From positions 253,967,736 to 254,031,735 of the forward strand of contig OY294067.1 in assembly GCA_958510875.1 (NCBI GenBank): 64,000 nucleotides of DNA, given 5' to 3'. The stretch comes from Endomychus coccineus (taxonomy: Eukaryota; Arthropoda; Insecta; Coleoptera; Endomychidae). Numbering within the stretch: position 1 is the stretch's first letter; every line of letters starts with the position of its first letter. Shown one piece after another: positions 10,245 to 20,830 of this stretch. The position numbers and the translations under genes are program-made. The notes beneath the pieces are model-generated. The model did no database searches and had not been told where the DNA came from. It saw only the letters and a list, made by a program, of their open reading frames with translations.

Positions 10245-11309
10245 TTTGTATGTTTTCTTGGTATATTGGTTCGTATATATACTGATAATGAAATAAAAAT
10301 TCTGTTTTGACGTTTCGACAACGTTTATTGCCTTTATCAAAATTGTTGATTGAAATTAGTGTTTCCATGTAATTTAGAAAAGAATAGATGATTTCGATTA
10401 ATGAAATGCGTCTGCAGCCGACTTGTGTTTTAAGATCCAATTAAAACTGCAGAAAACATTGGATCGGTTGTGTGTGAAAGAGTAATGTATGGCTAACTAC
10501 AATTTGAAATAGATTGAATTTGATTAAATACAAGACATTCCAATATTGTACAATTATAAATATCTATGAATTATTGTATGAATTAGTTACTCTATGATGA
10601 GTATTTCTATCATAACTATTCAAGTTTAAGATAATTCTATGGAATTTAACCTCAAAATTGTTATTCTATAATGTCATAGTTAAATAATACTTTATCTTTT
10701 TTAGGTTGAATTTTAAATAGACAATGGAAAGTGGCACTTCAAATTAATAAAATTTTGTTAAGTTTGAATTAGATTATTGTACAGTTTCGAAAGATTGGAA
10801 TCTATTTTGTCATTTACACAATTGTTCTTTTTAATTTGAATAGATTCTAATATCAAACGTTTGTTGTCGTTTGTTTCAATATTTAAAAATTTTAAATACA
10901 ATTTTGAGGTTAAATTCCATAGAATTATCTTAAACTTGAATAGTTATGATAGAAATACTCATCATAGAGTAACTAATTCATACAATAATTCATAGATATT
11001 TATAATTGTACAATATTGGAATGTCTTGTATTTAATCAAATTCAATCTATTTCAAATTGTAGTTAGCCATACATTACTCTTTCACACACAACCGATCCAA
11101 TGTTTTCTGCAGTTTTAATTGGATCTTAAAACACAAGTCGGCTGCAGACGCATTTCATTAATCGAAATCATCTATTCTTTTCTAAATTACATGGAAACAC
11201 TAATTTCAATCAACAATTTTGATAAAGGCAATAAACGTTGTCGAAACGTCAAAACAGAATTTTTATTCCATTATCAGTATATATACGAACCAATATACCA
11301 AGAAAACAT

Positions 11310-11314
<5 letters not shown>
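10245..11314. mobile_element. 1.07-kb palindromic foldback element with 417-bp arms
   Basis: 10245-10661 and 10898-11314 are reverse complements of exactly 417 bp each, with very few substitutions, around a 236-bp unique centre. Both ends pass into (TA)n. Each arm contains a PLE-type hammerhead-like motif (GATAAAGGC...GTCGAAACGTC) near 10300-10345 (minus) and 11213-11257 (plus). No protein is encoded. It looks like two PLE terminal regions joined head to head; that origin is inferred. Confidence 0.8.
11213..11257 (+). ncRNA. Hammerhead-like motif, degenerate, in the palindrome arm (mirror copy on the minus strand near 10300)
   Basis: TTGATAA stands where CUGAUGA is required, followed by an AGGC...G-stem region and then CGAAAC and GTC. 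The order matches the compact hammerheads of Penelope-like elements, but two core bases differ. Self-cleavage is doubtful. Confidence 0.35.
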
Positions 11315-11347
<33 letters not shown>

Positions 11348-11485
11348 AAGTTTAAAGTTTCTTTGCCTAATTGGCCACTATCGTGTATGTAACTTAAGAG
11401 ATATAGAATTAAATTTTCTGAATTATGAAGATAACTTAGATAATTTAACATAGGATTATAAAGATGAATAAACGTAAAAGATTGA

Positions 11486-11557
11486 ACCATAGGCGGGATT
11501 CGAACCCACATTTCTGGATTTCTAGTCCAGGGTGTTAACCAATTACACCACTTCGGT
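11486..11557 (-). tRNA. tRNA-like sequence, anticodon AGA, inverted unit
   Basis: Same cloverleaf as the three plus-strand copies: a 7-bp acceptor with one A-A mismatch and one wobble pair, 4-bp D stem GTGT/ACAC, perfect anticodon stem CTGGA/TCCAG with loop CTAGAAA, and T arm with TTCGAAT. The variable loop has only 4 bases, whereas a genuine serine tRNA has a long variable arm. A repeat-borne tRNA-like unit is more likely than a working gene. Confidence 0.5.
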
Positions 11558-11998
11558 CCTGTTAGATTTTTATATTTTTGTAAATATAAACCTCTGAAAG
11601 GATAGTAGATCATTGATGAACACAATGCGATTCGATGCCCTACCATAGATCAACTATTCACGCACATTCATCTGAAGTTCAGTCGTTTTTTGAAGTAAGG
11701 ATTGTAGGTTAGTACTGCTATGGTTGGCAGTTACTTGACAGTTCTTATTCAAATGACAGCATCCCGGTTCTTATATATTTCAATAGAACTGACTGAGAAT
11801 TGTTCTGGTTAATTATAAACAAGTTTAAAGTTTCATAGCAGTACTAACCTACAATCCTTACTTCAAAAAACGACTGAACTTCAGGTGAATGTGCGTGAAT
11901 AGTTGATCTATGGTAGGGCATCGAATCGCATTGTGTTCATCAATGATCTACTATCCTTTCAGAGGTTTATATTTACAAAAATATAAAAATCTAACAGG

Positions 11999-12070
11999 AC
12001 CGAAGTGGTGTAATTGGTTAACACCCTGGACTAGAAATCCAGAAATGTGGGTTCGAATCCCGCCTATGGT
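11999..12070 (+). tRNA. tRNA-like sequence, anticodon AGA, array unit 1
   Basis: Begins ACCGAAGTGGTGTAATTGG (contains an A-box match) and includes GGTTCGAATCC (perfect B box). It folds as a class I cloverleaf with anticodon AGA. The short variable loop contradicts tRNA-Ser, so it is probably a SINE-like or satellite-borne pol III unit. Confidence 0.55.
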
Positions 12071-12471
12071 TCAATATTTTACGTTTATTCATCTTTATAA
12101 TCCTATGTTAAATTATCTAAGTTATCTTCATAATTCAGAAAATTTAATTCTATATCTCTTAAGTTACATACACGATAGTGGCCAATTAGGCAAAGAAACT
12201 TTAAACTTGTTTATAATTAACCAGAACAATTCTCAGTCAGTTCTATTGAAATATATAAGAACCGGGATGCTGTCATTTGAATAAGAACTGTCAAGTAACT
12301 GCCAACCATAGCAGTACTAACCTACAATCCTTACTTCAAAAAACGACTGAACTTCAGATGAATGTGCGTGAATAGTTGATCTATGGTAGGGCATCGAATC
12401 GCATTGTGTTCATCAATGATCTACTATCCTTTCAGAGGTTTATATTTACAAAAATATAAAAATCTAACAGG

Positions 12472-12543
12472 ACCGAAGTGGTGTAATTGGTTAACACCCT
12501 GGACTAGAAATCCAGAAATGTGGGTTCGAATCCCTCCTATGGT
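12472..12543 (+). tRNA. tRNA-like sequence, anticodon AGA, array unit 2
   Basis: Identical to unit 1 except that the 3' half of the T stem reads CCCTC instead of CCCGC, which changes one pair of the stem. This is evidence of drift without selection on the fold. Confidence 0.5.
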
Positions 12544-12944
12544 TCAATCTTTTACGTTTATTCATCTTTATAATCCTATGTTAAATTATCTAAGTTATCT
12601 TCATAATTCAGAAAATTTAATTCTATATCTCTTAAGTTACATACACGATAGTGGCCAATTAGGAAAAGAAACTTTAAACTTGTTTATAATTAACCAGAAC
12701 AATTCTCAGTCAGTTCTATTGAAATATATAAGAACCGGGATGCTGTCATTTGAATAAGAACTGTCAAGTAACTGCCAACCATAGCAGTACTAACCTACAA
12801 TCCTTACTTCAAAAAACGACTGAACTTCAGATGAATGTGCGTGAATAGTTGATCTATGGTAGGGCATCGAATCGCATTGTGTTCATCAATGATCTACTAT
12901 CCTTTCAGAGGTTTATATTTACAAAAATATAAAAATCTAACAGG

Positions 12945-13016
12945 ACCGAAGTGGTGTAATTGGTTAACACCCTGGACTAGAAATCCAGAAATGTGGGTTC
13001 GAATCCCGCCTATGGT
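12945..13016 (+). tRNA. tRNA-like sequence, anticodon AGA, array unit 3
   Basis: Same as unit 1, with intact A and B boxes. The unit is cut off about 25 bp later by (TA)n at 13042. Confidence 0.55.
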
Positions 13017-13066
13017 TCAATCTTTTACGTTTATTCATCTTTATATATATATATAAATATATATAT

Positions 13067-13379
13067 ATCTATTCTAGGGAAAGTAATGATTGCAAATACT
13101 CCAAATTTGAACCGAAGCTTCCTTGAACTTGGACAATGAAATGGTTCAACTTCCAAACCTTAGTCAGAAGTCTGAGGGGTTGAAAAGAATTAAAACTTCA
13201 AAACTGACCTAAAAAAAGACCCAGAAACCAGTTTTTGGGATTTTTGGGATGGTTGCACCAAATATTTCTTGTAGAAATTCTGGAATATCATTACTCTTAT
13301 CACAAGAAACAACTTTTCCCACCTCCCCAACCTCTATCAAATTTTTACGAACCTCGCCTCATTTTTCCGAAGAATGACT
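13067..13379 (-). repeat. Right 313-bp inverted arm of the composite
   Basis: Reverse complement of 4556-4868. The inner end ATCTATTCTAG adjoins (TA)n; the outer end is AGAATGACT. A jockey-like pseudogene starts at once on its outer side. Confidence 0.8.
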
Positions 13380-13394
13380 ATATAGTACAACTAT

Positions 13395-13990
13395 TCCTAC
13401 GAAGTCTTACATATTCATGCTCGGGATCACCACCTACAGCACCCTCTCGTGGGAGAATCATGTGAGATCCATTCCGAAAAACTTGGTTTTCTATTCCGTG
13501 CCAAGAGCTACTTTACATTTCAGCAGCTTCCCATAATCTACAAAGCACAGATTTGACCTGTCATGGAGTGCTGCTCATATGTTTGTAGTTCATTGCCCAA
13601 ACAAATGCTGAAGATCTTGGATTATATCCAGAAGAGAGCTATTTGTCTGGTTGATGATGTTACACTTACGAATTCATTGACCTCTCTAGAACATTGTAGA
13701 AAGTTGGGCGGCGATCTCTTCCTTTTCTATAGATATTTCCATGGTTGGTGTTCATCAGAAATCTCAAGAGATTCCAGATAGGCGAGCTAGAAGAGCTCGA
13801 GTTAGTCACCTCTTCATTGTCAATCTCGAGACCTGTCGAACTTCTTCCTACCAGACTTAATTTTTTTATCGAACGGCGAAGTTGTGGAACCCTTTGCCTA
13901 ATGAGATATTATGCCAAGATCCTTCAATATGAACAAGGGCTATCAGCACCTAGAATTTGTTTTTTTCCAAAATTTCTTAACCTCAAAATT
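13395..13990 (+). pseudogene. Jockey/CR1-like reverse transcriptase, C-terminal part
   Basis: The + strand reads KLGFLFRAKSYFTFQQLP, IYKAQI, stop, PVMECCSYVCSSLPKQ, then KILDYIQKRAICLVDDVTLT and LFLFYRYFHGWCSSEI. This is the post-RT 'thumb' region of jockey/CR1 elements ('...LFRARKYF....L.ALYKAQIRP.LEY.SHVW......L..LD.IQ.RAI.L...'). Frameshifts follow near 13770. No endonuclease or RT core is nearby. The fossil ends in AT-rich sequence. Confidence 0.7.
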
Positions 13991-14484
13991 TGTTAAATTT
14001 TCCGAGGTCATCTTTTTTGAAAGATGAGCTAAAATTCGGCATTTACATCAAAATGTCATTTGAAGATTTTTTAGATAGTAATTGTCAAAATCTACAATAT
14101 GTATTTTGATTTAGGTCAAAACATGAATTTTTCAGCACGCTATCGCACTTTTACGGTTTTTCGGAAAATTAAAATTTTTGCACCAAAAAAAAGATGTTAA
14201 GAAAAAAAAAATCCAGTGAAAAGTAGAATAAAAATGTCAAGTCTTCATCCAGAATAATTATGTTTGCGATTTTTTTTCGGTTCAAAAAAAAAATTTAAAA
14301 AACCACTAAAAAATCACAAAATGGGCGTTATCTACTTCGACTCATTAGACGCGTATTTCAATTATCTACAACTTTGATCTGAGGTGTATATTCGATTAAA
14401 GCCTTCGTTTTCAAATTAATTGAAAAAATGACCATAAATTTTCGAGCGGCAGCAACTCAAAAAACATAAAGTAACATCAAAATT
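13991..14484. other. AT-rich spacer with homopolymer A/T tracts
   Basis: No coding pattern. Many runs of 7-9 A or T. Nothing recognised. Confidence 0.5.
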
Positions 14485-14970
14485 AGCCGTATCAAAATTT
14501 TCATGATTCTCGGACGATTTTCGTGACCGTGCGCCTGGAGTAATATATTCATAACCAAAAATACACTCGTCATAATGATTCAATGAAATAATACAGTTCC
14601 ATTTGAAAACCTGAAGATGGAATGCAAAATTACCACTATCGCGCTTCAATACAATTCAGTTTCTATTTCACCACCAAAGCGATTCCAAAAATTTGAAATC
14701 CATACCACCAACAGGAACCGGGCCATCAGCCGTATCAAAATTTTCATGATTCTCGGACGATTTTCGTGACCGTGCGCCTGGAGTAATATATTCATAACCA
14801 AAAATACACTCGTCATAATGATTCAATGAAATAATACAGTTCCATTTGAAAACCTGAAGATGGAATGCAAAATTACCACTATCGCGCTTCAATACAATTC
14901 AGTTTCTATTTCACCACCAAAGCGATTCCAAAAATTTGAAATCCATACCACCAACAGGAACCGGGCCATC
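14485..14970. repeat. Two tandem copies of a 243-bp unit
   Basis: 14485-14727 and 14728-14970 appear identical over their length, beginning AGCCGTATCAAAATTTTC and ending GGAACCGGGCCATC. The lack of divergence points to a very recent duplication. The minus strand is open over much of the unit, but no protein family is recognised. The bases after the second copy (to about 15125) look like the original continuation. Confidence 0.9.
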
Positions 14971-15195
14971 AGTGTGGGTTACATACGCACATACAGACAT
15001 CATCTCAAAAATAGTCGATTCAGAAAGGCTCAGAATGAATATTTCTGCGAAAATCAGAAAGTTTTTTATGCCGATTACAATACTTCCCTTACACGACGTA
15101 TAGTGAAGGAAGTAGAAAGATGAGAAAGTCTGCACATAAAAACATAGATAAGGCTGCTAGGGGTGTGCCCACAATCAACTGATAGTCGTCATTAT

Positions 15196-15900
15196 ATTAA
15201 TAATAATAATAATCTTTTTTATTTTAGAGAATGTCCATATACAATAACATAAATAGTTACTACTAAATACAAACATAAAATGTAATGACGTCGCATTAAA
15301 ACAAACTGCTACCTACAGTACTCTTCCAAAATATTCTTCTCAATTATAGGGTTTTATAGGGTTCCGTGTCCATCAAAAGTTCACTTACATGTCTTTTAAA
15401 ACTTCCTGGATTCTCAATATTTTTAATAGCATTTGGAAGTTTATTATAAATTTTAACGCACATACAGAAAGGACTTTTTTCACTTAAGGTTAACCTATGA
15501 ATTGGATAATGTATATTTACAGCTCTCATTTCATACTCATGGTTTGTATTGTGTATTATAAAGCCATTTTTGTTTCTAATAAAAAACATCAAATACTCAA
15601 ACATATACAACGCATATACTGTCATTATTCTCTTTTGTTTGAATGTTCCTCTGCAAGATTCCCTATAGCTCATTTTATGTACAATTCTTATAATCCTTTT
15701 TTGTTATAGAAAAACCTTTTCCAAATTTGAGCTATTTCCCAAAAGATTGTGCCGTACCTCATTACCGATTCAAAGTTTACGTGGTATTTAGTTTTCAGCG
15801 TCTTTTCGTTCATATATTGCGCAAGAACTCTTGTTGCAAAGCATACACCGTTTTATATCCATTATAAGGAGTGTATTATTTAGAAAGAATGTTTGTAAAA
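15196..15900 (-). pseudogene. Non-LTR retrotransposon, C-terminal end with (TAA)n-type tail
   Basis: The minus-strand reading 15673-15344 gives MSYRESCRGTFKQKRIMTVY, ALYMFEYLMFFIRNKNG, then a NHEYEMRAVNIHYPIHRL segment and IYNKLPNAIKNIENPGSFKR. This is the conserved RT C-terminal domain of insect jockey-like elements ('SCR.LFK....LT..SLYI.E...F......H.Y.TR....'). Upstream (to about 15790) lies NFESVMRYGTIFW in another frame. The 3' end is followed by TTA repeats (about 15196-15213 on the + strand), a typical simple-repeat tail. Frameshifts and 5' truncation show it is dead. Confidence 0.72.
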
Positions 15901-15994
15901 ATCGGATCGCCTCATCATCATATATTCTGGAACAACTGCGATCCAATTCATGTACCTACTAGTTGAAATCAAAAGAAGTAACTCCTGTATTTAT

Positions 15995-17055
15995 TTTATT
16001 ATTGTAGGAGCACCAGTAAGGATCCTTTTTGCCTAAGCCTTTTGCACTCCCTTTCACTTATAGTGGAGCGGTTCCCACCCAAAAGTGTTCACCAGCTCGC
16101 AAGGTGGAAAACCAGGCACTCATCCAACACCCAGTCAACACTTGGTGTCCGGATAGGTGATAAGAGTCCTGAAGAGATTAAGCACATAGTCCTCGTTTCT
16201 AGTTTCTGGATCTCCACAATGTCGCATTGCTCTACAAAGAGTGCTCCTGCATCTTGGGGGGGGGGGGATCAGTGTTACGTATTCGCACAAAATGTGTGTT
16301 GTCGTTTCGTTCTTTGTTTGCATATGTTCAAGGGTGAATCGCTCAGATTCGTTTGGTGGATGGCCATGATCCGTTAGTATATCTGTCAGCAGTTTGGCAT
16401 CGATTTTGACCATCTTTATCACTTGCTGAGACCGGTCTTCCTTGTTGTACGGTCCAATCAGTGCTTCAGACTGCCTGTAACGTTTCACTTTGTGATCTGA
16501 CCCAGCAGTGATTCGTCTCTTTGATGTTACTCTTCGTGATTCCTATCACTGGTTTGGTGATAGGGGTTCTTTATTGGCGCCTAGTTTCGCAAGCTCATCG
16601 GCTATTTAGTTTCCCCTTACTCTAGAATGGCTGTGAACTCAGAATAGGATGAGTCTGCTTTCGTCTATGCTAAGGCTGTTTAGCATTTTAATGCAATCTC
16701 ACACGAGATCTGATGTTAATTTCATGCTATACCCATTGCAGCAAGGACTGCTTCGCTGCCTGTGAAAATACTAATTTGGTTTTGCGTTCTGTCTTCAAAC
16801 ACCAATATTTGGTTTATGTCGAATTTTGAATTGATTGGGGGTTTTTGAAGGATGGTTGTCACACATTCAGGAGCGCACAGACATCAAATTGTTCTGGATA
16901 CACTATCGGTTTTCAGAACTTTACTTGTATTTACGTATGGGTTCGCGGCATACACTTATCATCATCATAGACGATCTATAATCGAACAAGATATTGAGTG
17001 TTGTAACCACTTGAGGCTTGCCGACAAGCTCTTCCTGGGCCAATGTGCAATTTAA
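15995..17055 (-). pseudogene. I-like non-LTR retrotransposon: RNase H domain and C-terminus, decayed
   Basis: The minus strand contains an RNase H region with several stops. It runs from a strand near 16740 through SLSIDESRLILF, VHSHSRVRGN and IADELAKLGA, matching the 'W.PGHSGI.GNE.AD.LA..GA' motif. It continues with KRYRQSEALIGPYNKEDRSQ and a zinc-knuckle-like ETTTHILCEYVTLI. Presence of RNase H after RT points to the I/LOA group. The 3' end carries TAA-type repeats (about 16000). A 3' piece of the same family lies on the plus strand at 23930-24165. Confidence 0.68.
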
Positions 17056-17960
17056 GTATTTTCTTAATCAATTGGGTCACTATCTCCTTCTTAATATATT
17101 TATTAATGCTCAAGTTGAATAAGTCAAAATATTCATTAACTTGATAATGTAACCTTTAGCGTCTGTATCTCAAATTATTATTGATTTCAATTAATATTCC
17201 AATTTATTGAGAGATAGATATACACAATTATTACTGATGAGAAGATCAATATGATAAAAGTTTAATTAAATGTCCCGAAGTTATTTTATGAGATTATTGC
17301 ATTTCAGCAATTTTTTTACCAAAACTTCATTTACAGCTTATCAACAAAATAGAGACGATGTGAACAAATCTGTCACTCGAATGTTGATTAGGTTACTCGA
17401 TGTGTGTGTTATGTGGTATTAAATAAACGAAATATAATTAAGTAGGTAAGCAAACAATTTATCGAATTCTGATATTGTGTATTCTTCACATTGGAAAAGG
17501 GTCTTGATCAATTATTGATGAGTTTAATTGCAAACGAGAACCCTGTGGGATAGAATTATTCATAATAATCCACAATGTGCTGATTTTAATTTGATATAAT
17601 TCAGTAAGGGAAGAGAAGACTCAAAATTCCTCTGACAAAGATAGACCGATGTCATTTCCGGTTTACGAAATTTTGCGAATATTCTAACACCTTTCATATC
17701 ACGAGAACGCCTAACATTTTTTTATTAATTACTAAGTGATCGCATTTTAGAAGCACTATTTGTTATCGACGTTTCATCAACCGTTGCGGGTTCAGGGGAG
17801 AAAGGAGGGTCATTAATTTGCAAAACGTTGGTACTTGATGCTCCATTATTTGCCAAATAGCGCCACCCCTTTATCTTGTTAAATAACGTTTTCATGAAGA
17901 TTACTCTATTCAAATGCCGCACGTATTTCAAACAATCGGCTTCCTCATAAGCTCAACGAT
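17056..17960. other. AT-rich spacer, no gene supported
   Basis: Only short chance ORFs (for example minus 17931-17725) without a recognised pattern. Confidence 0.45.
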
Positions 17961-18054
17961 CTTTTTAACATTCGAAAAGCTAACTTTCCTGGTCTTTATG
18001 AATCTCTGTTTCTTTTCAACACGAATCACGTGAACACTGCATGCTGAAAATGTT

Positions 18055-18534
18055 ATGATAAGTCATCAGGTATATTCGATAAGTGTGTGCCCAAGACCAC
18101 CAAGCAAAAGGAAATTTCCCCTTTGGTTAGCAACTTACATCAAGAAGAATACTAAACTCGAAGAACGTTATTGGAGGAATTACAAGAAACTCGGTGATAT
18201 GGATTCGATTGGAGAGAAAGATAAACAAACCCACACAGTATACAAATTGAATTGTTTAGATTGCGATGGGACTTACACTGGAATCTCTAAGCAGTATTTA
18301 CAAAAAAGAATGTATGGCCATAAGTATAGCACAAGAAACAAAAATTCAGAAAATTCCACCGCTCTTGCTAAACACTGCTTTGATTATAACCATAAATTCG
18401 ATTACAAAAATGCTAATATTTTAACTAAGGAAACCAATCATTATGAACGATCTATTCTGGAGACGATTCACATAAAACGTGACACCAAATCTGTAAACCA
18501 TAGGACAGATATTCAGACATTTATACTAACTTAA
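18055..18534 (+). pseudogene. GIY-YIG endonuclease domain of a Penelope-like element
   Basis: Residues HTVYKLNCLDCDGTYTGISK, then QYLQKRMYGHKYSTRNKN, TALAKHCFDYNHKFDY and a late E (ETNHYERSILE) follow the GIY-YIG pattern of PLEs: 'G-V-Y-x-x-x-C-x-x-C-x-x-x-Y-I-G-x-T-x-x-x-L-x-x-R-x-x-x-H'. The first motif is altered (TVY for GIY, YTG for YIG). The frame is open for 159 codons, but it starts inside the element and lacks RT. Confidence 0.75.
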
Positions 18535-18930
18535 TTAATTGAAACTCTTGCAAATTCCTACATGCGTCTTTATAATGTTAAAAGTATATTTTACGTAGAA
18601 TGTGAAAGTATATTTCCAATAAGGCCAGACAAACCTTTTTCTATTACCTCATGAATCTTAACATCTGGTTCGAAAGTAGATACTTGAAACTGATGTTCTT
18701 GTTTTCAGTCGTTCATAGACTTTGTTGATATGAGTTCACATTTTATGAGAATACTGCTAAACAGTGAATTCTTGATATATTATACTTATAACATTGATGT
18801 GTTACAATTTTGATTATTCGTGTTTCTGTTCGTTTCGGCGACGTGGGCATTTTCAATTGAAATTGGTGCGAAAGGACGCTTTGTGCTAATACAATTAGTT
18901 TTAAGTAATTCCGTTTCAGACACAATAAGC

Positions 18931-18968
18931 CTTCTGATGATGGTCGTGAGACCAAAACGTACGTTAAG
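18931..18968 (+). ncRNA. Hammerhead ribozyme motif of a PLE, decayed
   Basis: CTGATGA (18934-18940), stem II GGTC/GACC with a GTGA tetraloop, then AAAAC where GAAAC is required (G12 to A), stem III ACG/CGT and a T at the cleavage position. Stem I is only CTT/AAG. The fold survives but the lost core G makes cleavage unlikely. The intact relative is at 55738-55779. Confidence 0.6.
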
Positions 18969-19109
18969 AATAAAATAATAAGCATATGTGTTCGTGTGAC
19001 CTATTTCCCGAGAGTTTATATATAATTCATACCCGAGTCAAGAATATTTATTATAATAGTTTTAATGTAGATAATTCATTTGTTAGTGATTCATTTGCTG
19101 ATGATATAG

Positions 19110-19553
19110 CATCTAATTCTTCAGTCATATGAACTCAATGTATTCTGGTATATGAGATACAGCTTTTAGCATCGTTAAATTTTCCTCGCGAATTATATCT
19201 CGCGAAATGGTGCGCAATTCAGATGTATTCGAGTAGGTCAGGTCTTGTTTATTTTTTTTATTTTGAAGTTAGTCTTCCTTATCGGTAGCTGCATTGTTTT
19301 TGCAGCTGGCACATCTCCATGAATTTTTAACGTCAGGTGTGCTTTTACGCCACTTCTCTTATCTAGTACCGGCACAGATATAGTGTAATTGTCCCAAACA
19401 ACCATAGCAAGACACAAAGTCATTATCCGCTGGTAATCGTTCATTGCACACTTTACAAATCGGCATTATTTGTGAAAATTTGAACAAAAACGACTCTGAG
19501 TTATCAATAAAACACTGAATTTGCGAGTCATTCATTAAATCAACACACGCCAC
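19110..19553 (-). pseudogene. PHD-finger-like ORF1 of a non-LTR retrotransposon
   Basis: Minus-strand residues PICKVCNERLPADNDFVSCY, then GCLGQLHYICAGTR, a stop, EKWRKSTPDVKNSWRCASC, give the C-x2-C ... C-x2-C ... H-x2-C ... C-x2-C spacing of a PHD-type zinc finger. Such fingers start ORF1 of many insect jockey-like elements. The reading continues, broken, to about 19110 (DLTYSNTSELRTISRDI). It faces away from the plus-strand RT relic beside it, so the two are not one colinear copy. Confidence 0.6.
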
Positions 19554-19599
19554 ATTTCACGGTTATAGAAAAACAATCATTGATTCAAAGTCTAATAAG

Positions 19600-20830
19600 G
19601 ATAATAATTTAATGATTTCGACAATCACTTGGGTTGAGGAATTGAAAGTTCTCAAATCACTTAAACACAAATTTGTCTTCGGTCCAGCTTTTCTTGTCAA
19701 GGACTGTACTCAAATATATGTTTATCCCTTATAAAATTATTATTTAATTCATCTTCAAGGGAAAGCTGATTACCTCATATATGGAAATCATCGAAGATAT
19801 GTTCTATCTTCAAGAATGGTTGCAGAACTGACATTTGGAACTTTCGACCTATAACAATTTTGAAAAACCTTGAGAAACTATTCGAAACTCTCTTATATAA
19901 CGGTAACGTCAAAAGCAGCATGTGTTCATGAAAAGTAGATCAACATCACCTGTTTTGCAAACTGTTTAAACAGATTTTTCGAAAGCGTTTAATAGCTTTA
20001 ATCATAATATGTTGCTTAAAAAAGTTAGTAATTTCTAGCTCTCTAATGATTTGACTCTTCTTTTTAAATCTTACCTTACTTATATAGACGCCAGTAGATC
20101 GATTTTCATGGTTGTAGGTTGATTGATTATTTTGCTACGTCAGATGTCGTTCAAGGACCAATATTGAGTCCTTTATTTTTGATCTTTATTCGAATAATAT
20201 TGTGGATGTGATTCATGTGAAATGCTTAAGGTATGCGGATGATATAAACTCATTTATCACATAATGGACATTGGTAATTGTTTGAAGCTACAAGATAATC
20301 TTATTTCCAAAATAAAATTGTGGTGTGAAGTGAACGATTTTTTTTCAAATGCTGAAAAATGACAATTTATAGCCTATTCAATGAAAGCCAGAGAAACGTT
20401 ATTATTATATCAAATATACTGGAAACTTTCAAAAATATTGGTGCAATTTCGGATGAAAAACATATGATCGGAGTCCACAGAACTGTTAGGGTTTATCTTG
20501 CGTAACAGCCGAGATTTATTAATATGTCCACTTCAAAGTCATTATATTTCTCTTTCGTCTTTTCGTCAAATCCAGACTGAATTTTGGATCCAATTCACCA
20601 TGTTTACATTAATAAACTCGAAAATGTACACATACGATTTTTGAACTTTATGTCTTATAAGTTAGGGGGACGTATTCCTCAAACTGAATTGCTCTCGAAA
20701 TTCAATATTGGCAGTCTTGATACTAGGCGTCAACATAGCTCCATAGTTTTTTTTAGGTTAAATTATTAACAGAACGATAGATTGTAACACAATTCTTGAG
20801 GTGTTCTATCTTTATATACAGCGCACTAAT
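19600..20830 (+). pseudogene. Jockey-like reverse transcriptase, near full-length domain but heavily broken
   Basis: In mixed frames: FGPAFLVKDC near 19680, a 'NYRPI'-like segment, a catalytic-Asp strand with TDFSKAF(N)...NHNMLLKKVSNF near 19970-20030, VVQGPILSPLLF at about 20150, and LRYADD at about 20230 (YADD). The end reads INKLENVHIRFLNFMSYKLG at 20610-20670. The order is that of jockey-clade RT. Many stops and shifts show old age. Confidence 0.7.

Larger units (their letters stand above)
11346..13041. repeat. 473-bp tandem repeat array, last three units direct and first unit inverted
   Basis: Plus-strand units recur at exactly 473 bp (tRNA-like segments begin at 11999, 12472 and 12945). 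A reverse-orientation, circularly permuted unit occupies about 11346-11831 and meets the direct array at about 11832. Units are almost identical. Each unit contains one tRNA-like sequence with pol III A and B boxes. The whole array is bounded by (TA)n on both sides. It could be a tRNA-derived SINE that became a satellite, or a satellite that absorbed a tRNA gene. Confidence 0.8.
4556..13379. mobile_element. Composite of elements nested in (TA)n, enclosed by 313-bp inverted arms
   Basis: The 313-bp arms at the two ends are reverse complements and exactly equal in length. The inner side of each passes straight into (TA)n. Everything between consists of separate elements joined by further (TA)n tracts (about 4877-4912, 8150-8215, 8352-8382, 10194-10212, 11315-11344, 13042-13066). 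The simplest reading is an ancestral inverted-repeat element with a (TA)n centre that took successive insertions into its microsatellite. The order of insertion and the unity of the outer element are inferred. Confidence 0.5.
17965..18990 (+). mobile_element. Penelope-like element, 3' part (GIY-YIG end and hammerhead region)
   Basis: Coding similarity begins around 18060 and runs to the stop at 18534. A 3' untranslated part of about 400 bp follows, ending with a hammerhead-like motif and the tail TTTCCCGAGAGTTTATAT. The same architecture and closely similar sequence occur at 54998-55830, which defines the element's 3' end independently. The RT core is absent. Confidence 0.7.

Noticed and set aside
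11999..12070. A functional tRNA-Ser(AGA) gene
   Set aside because: The variable arm is far too short for serine and the acceptor stem has a mismatch; the copies lie in a satellite array.
11910..12757. Repeated 124-codon ORFs in the 473-bp units
   Set aside because: They run through the tRNA-like segment and are identical because the DNA repeat is; no codon-level constraint or protein pattern is visible.
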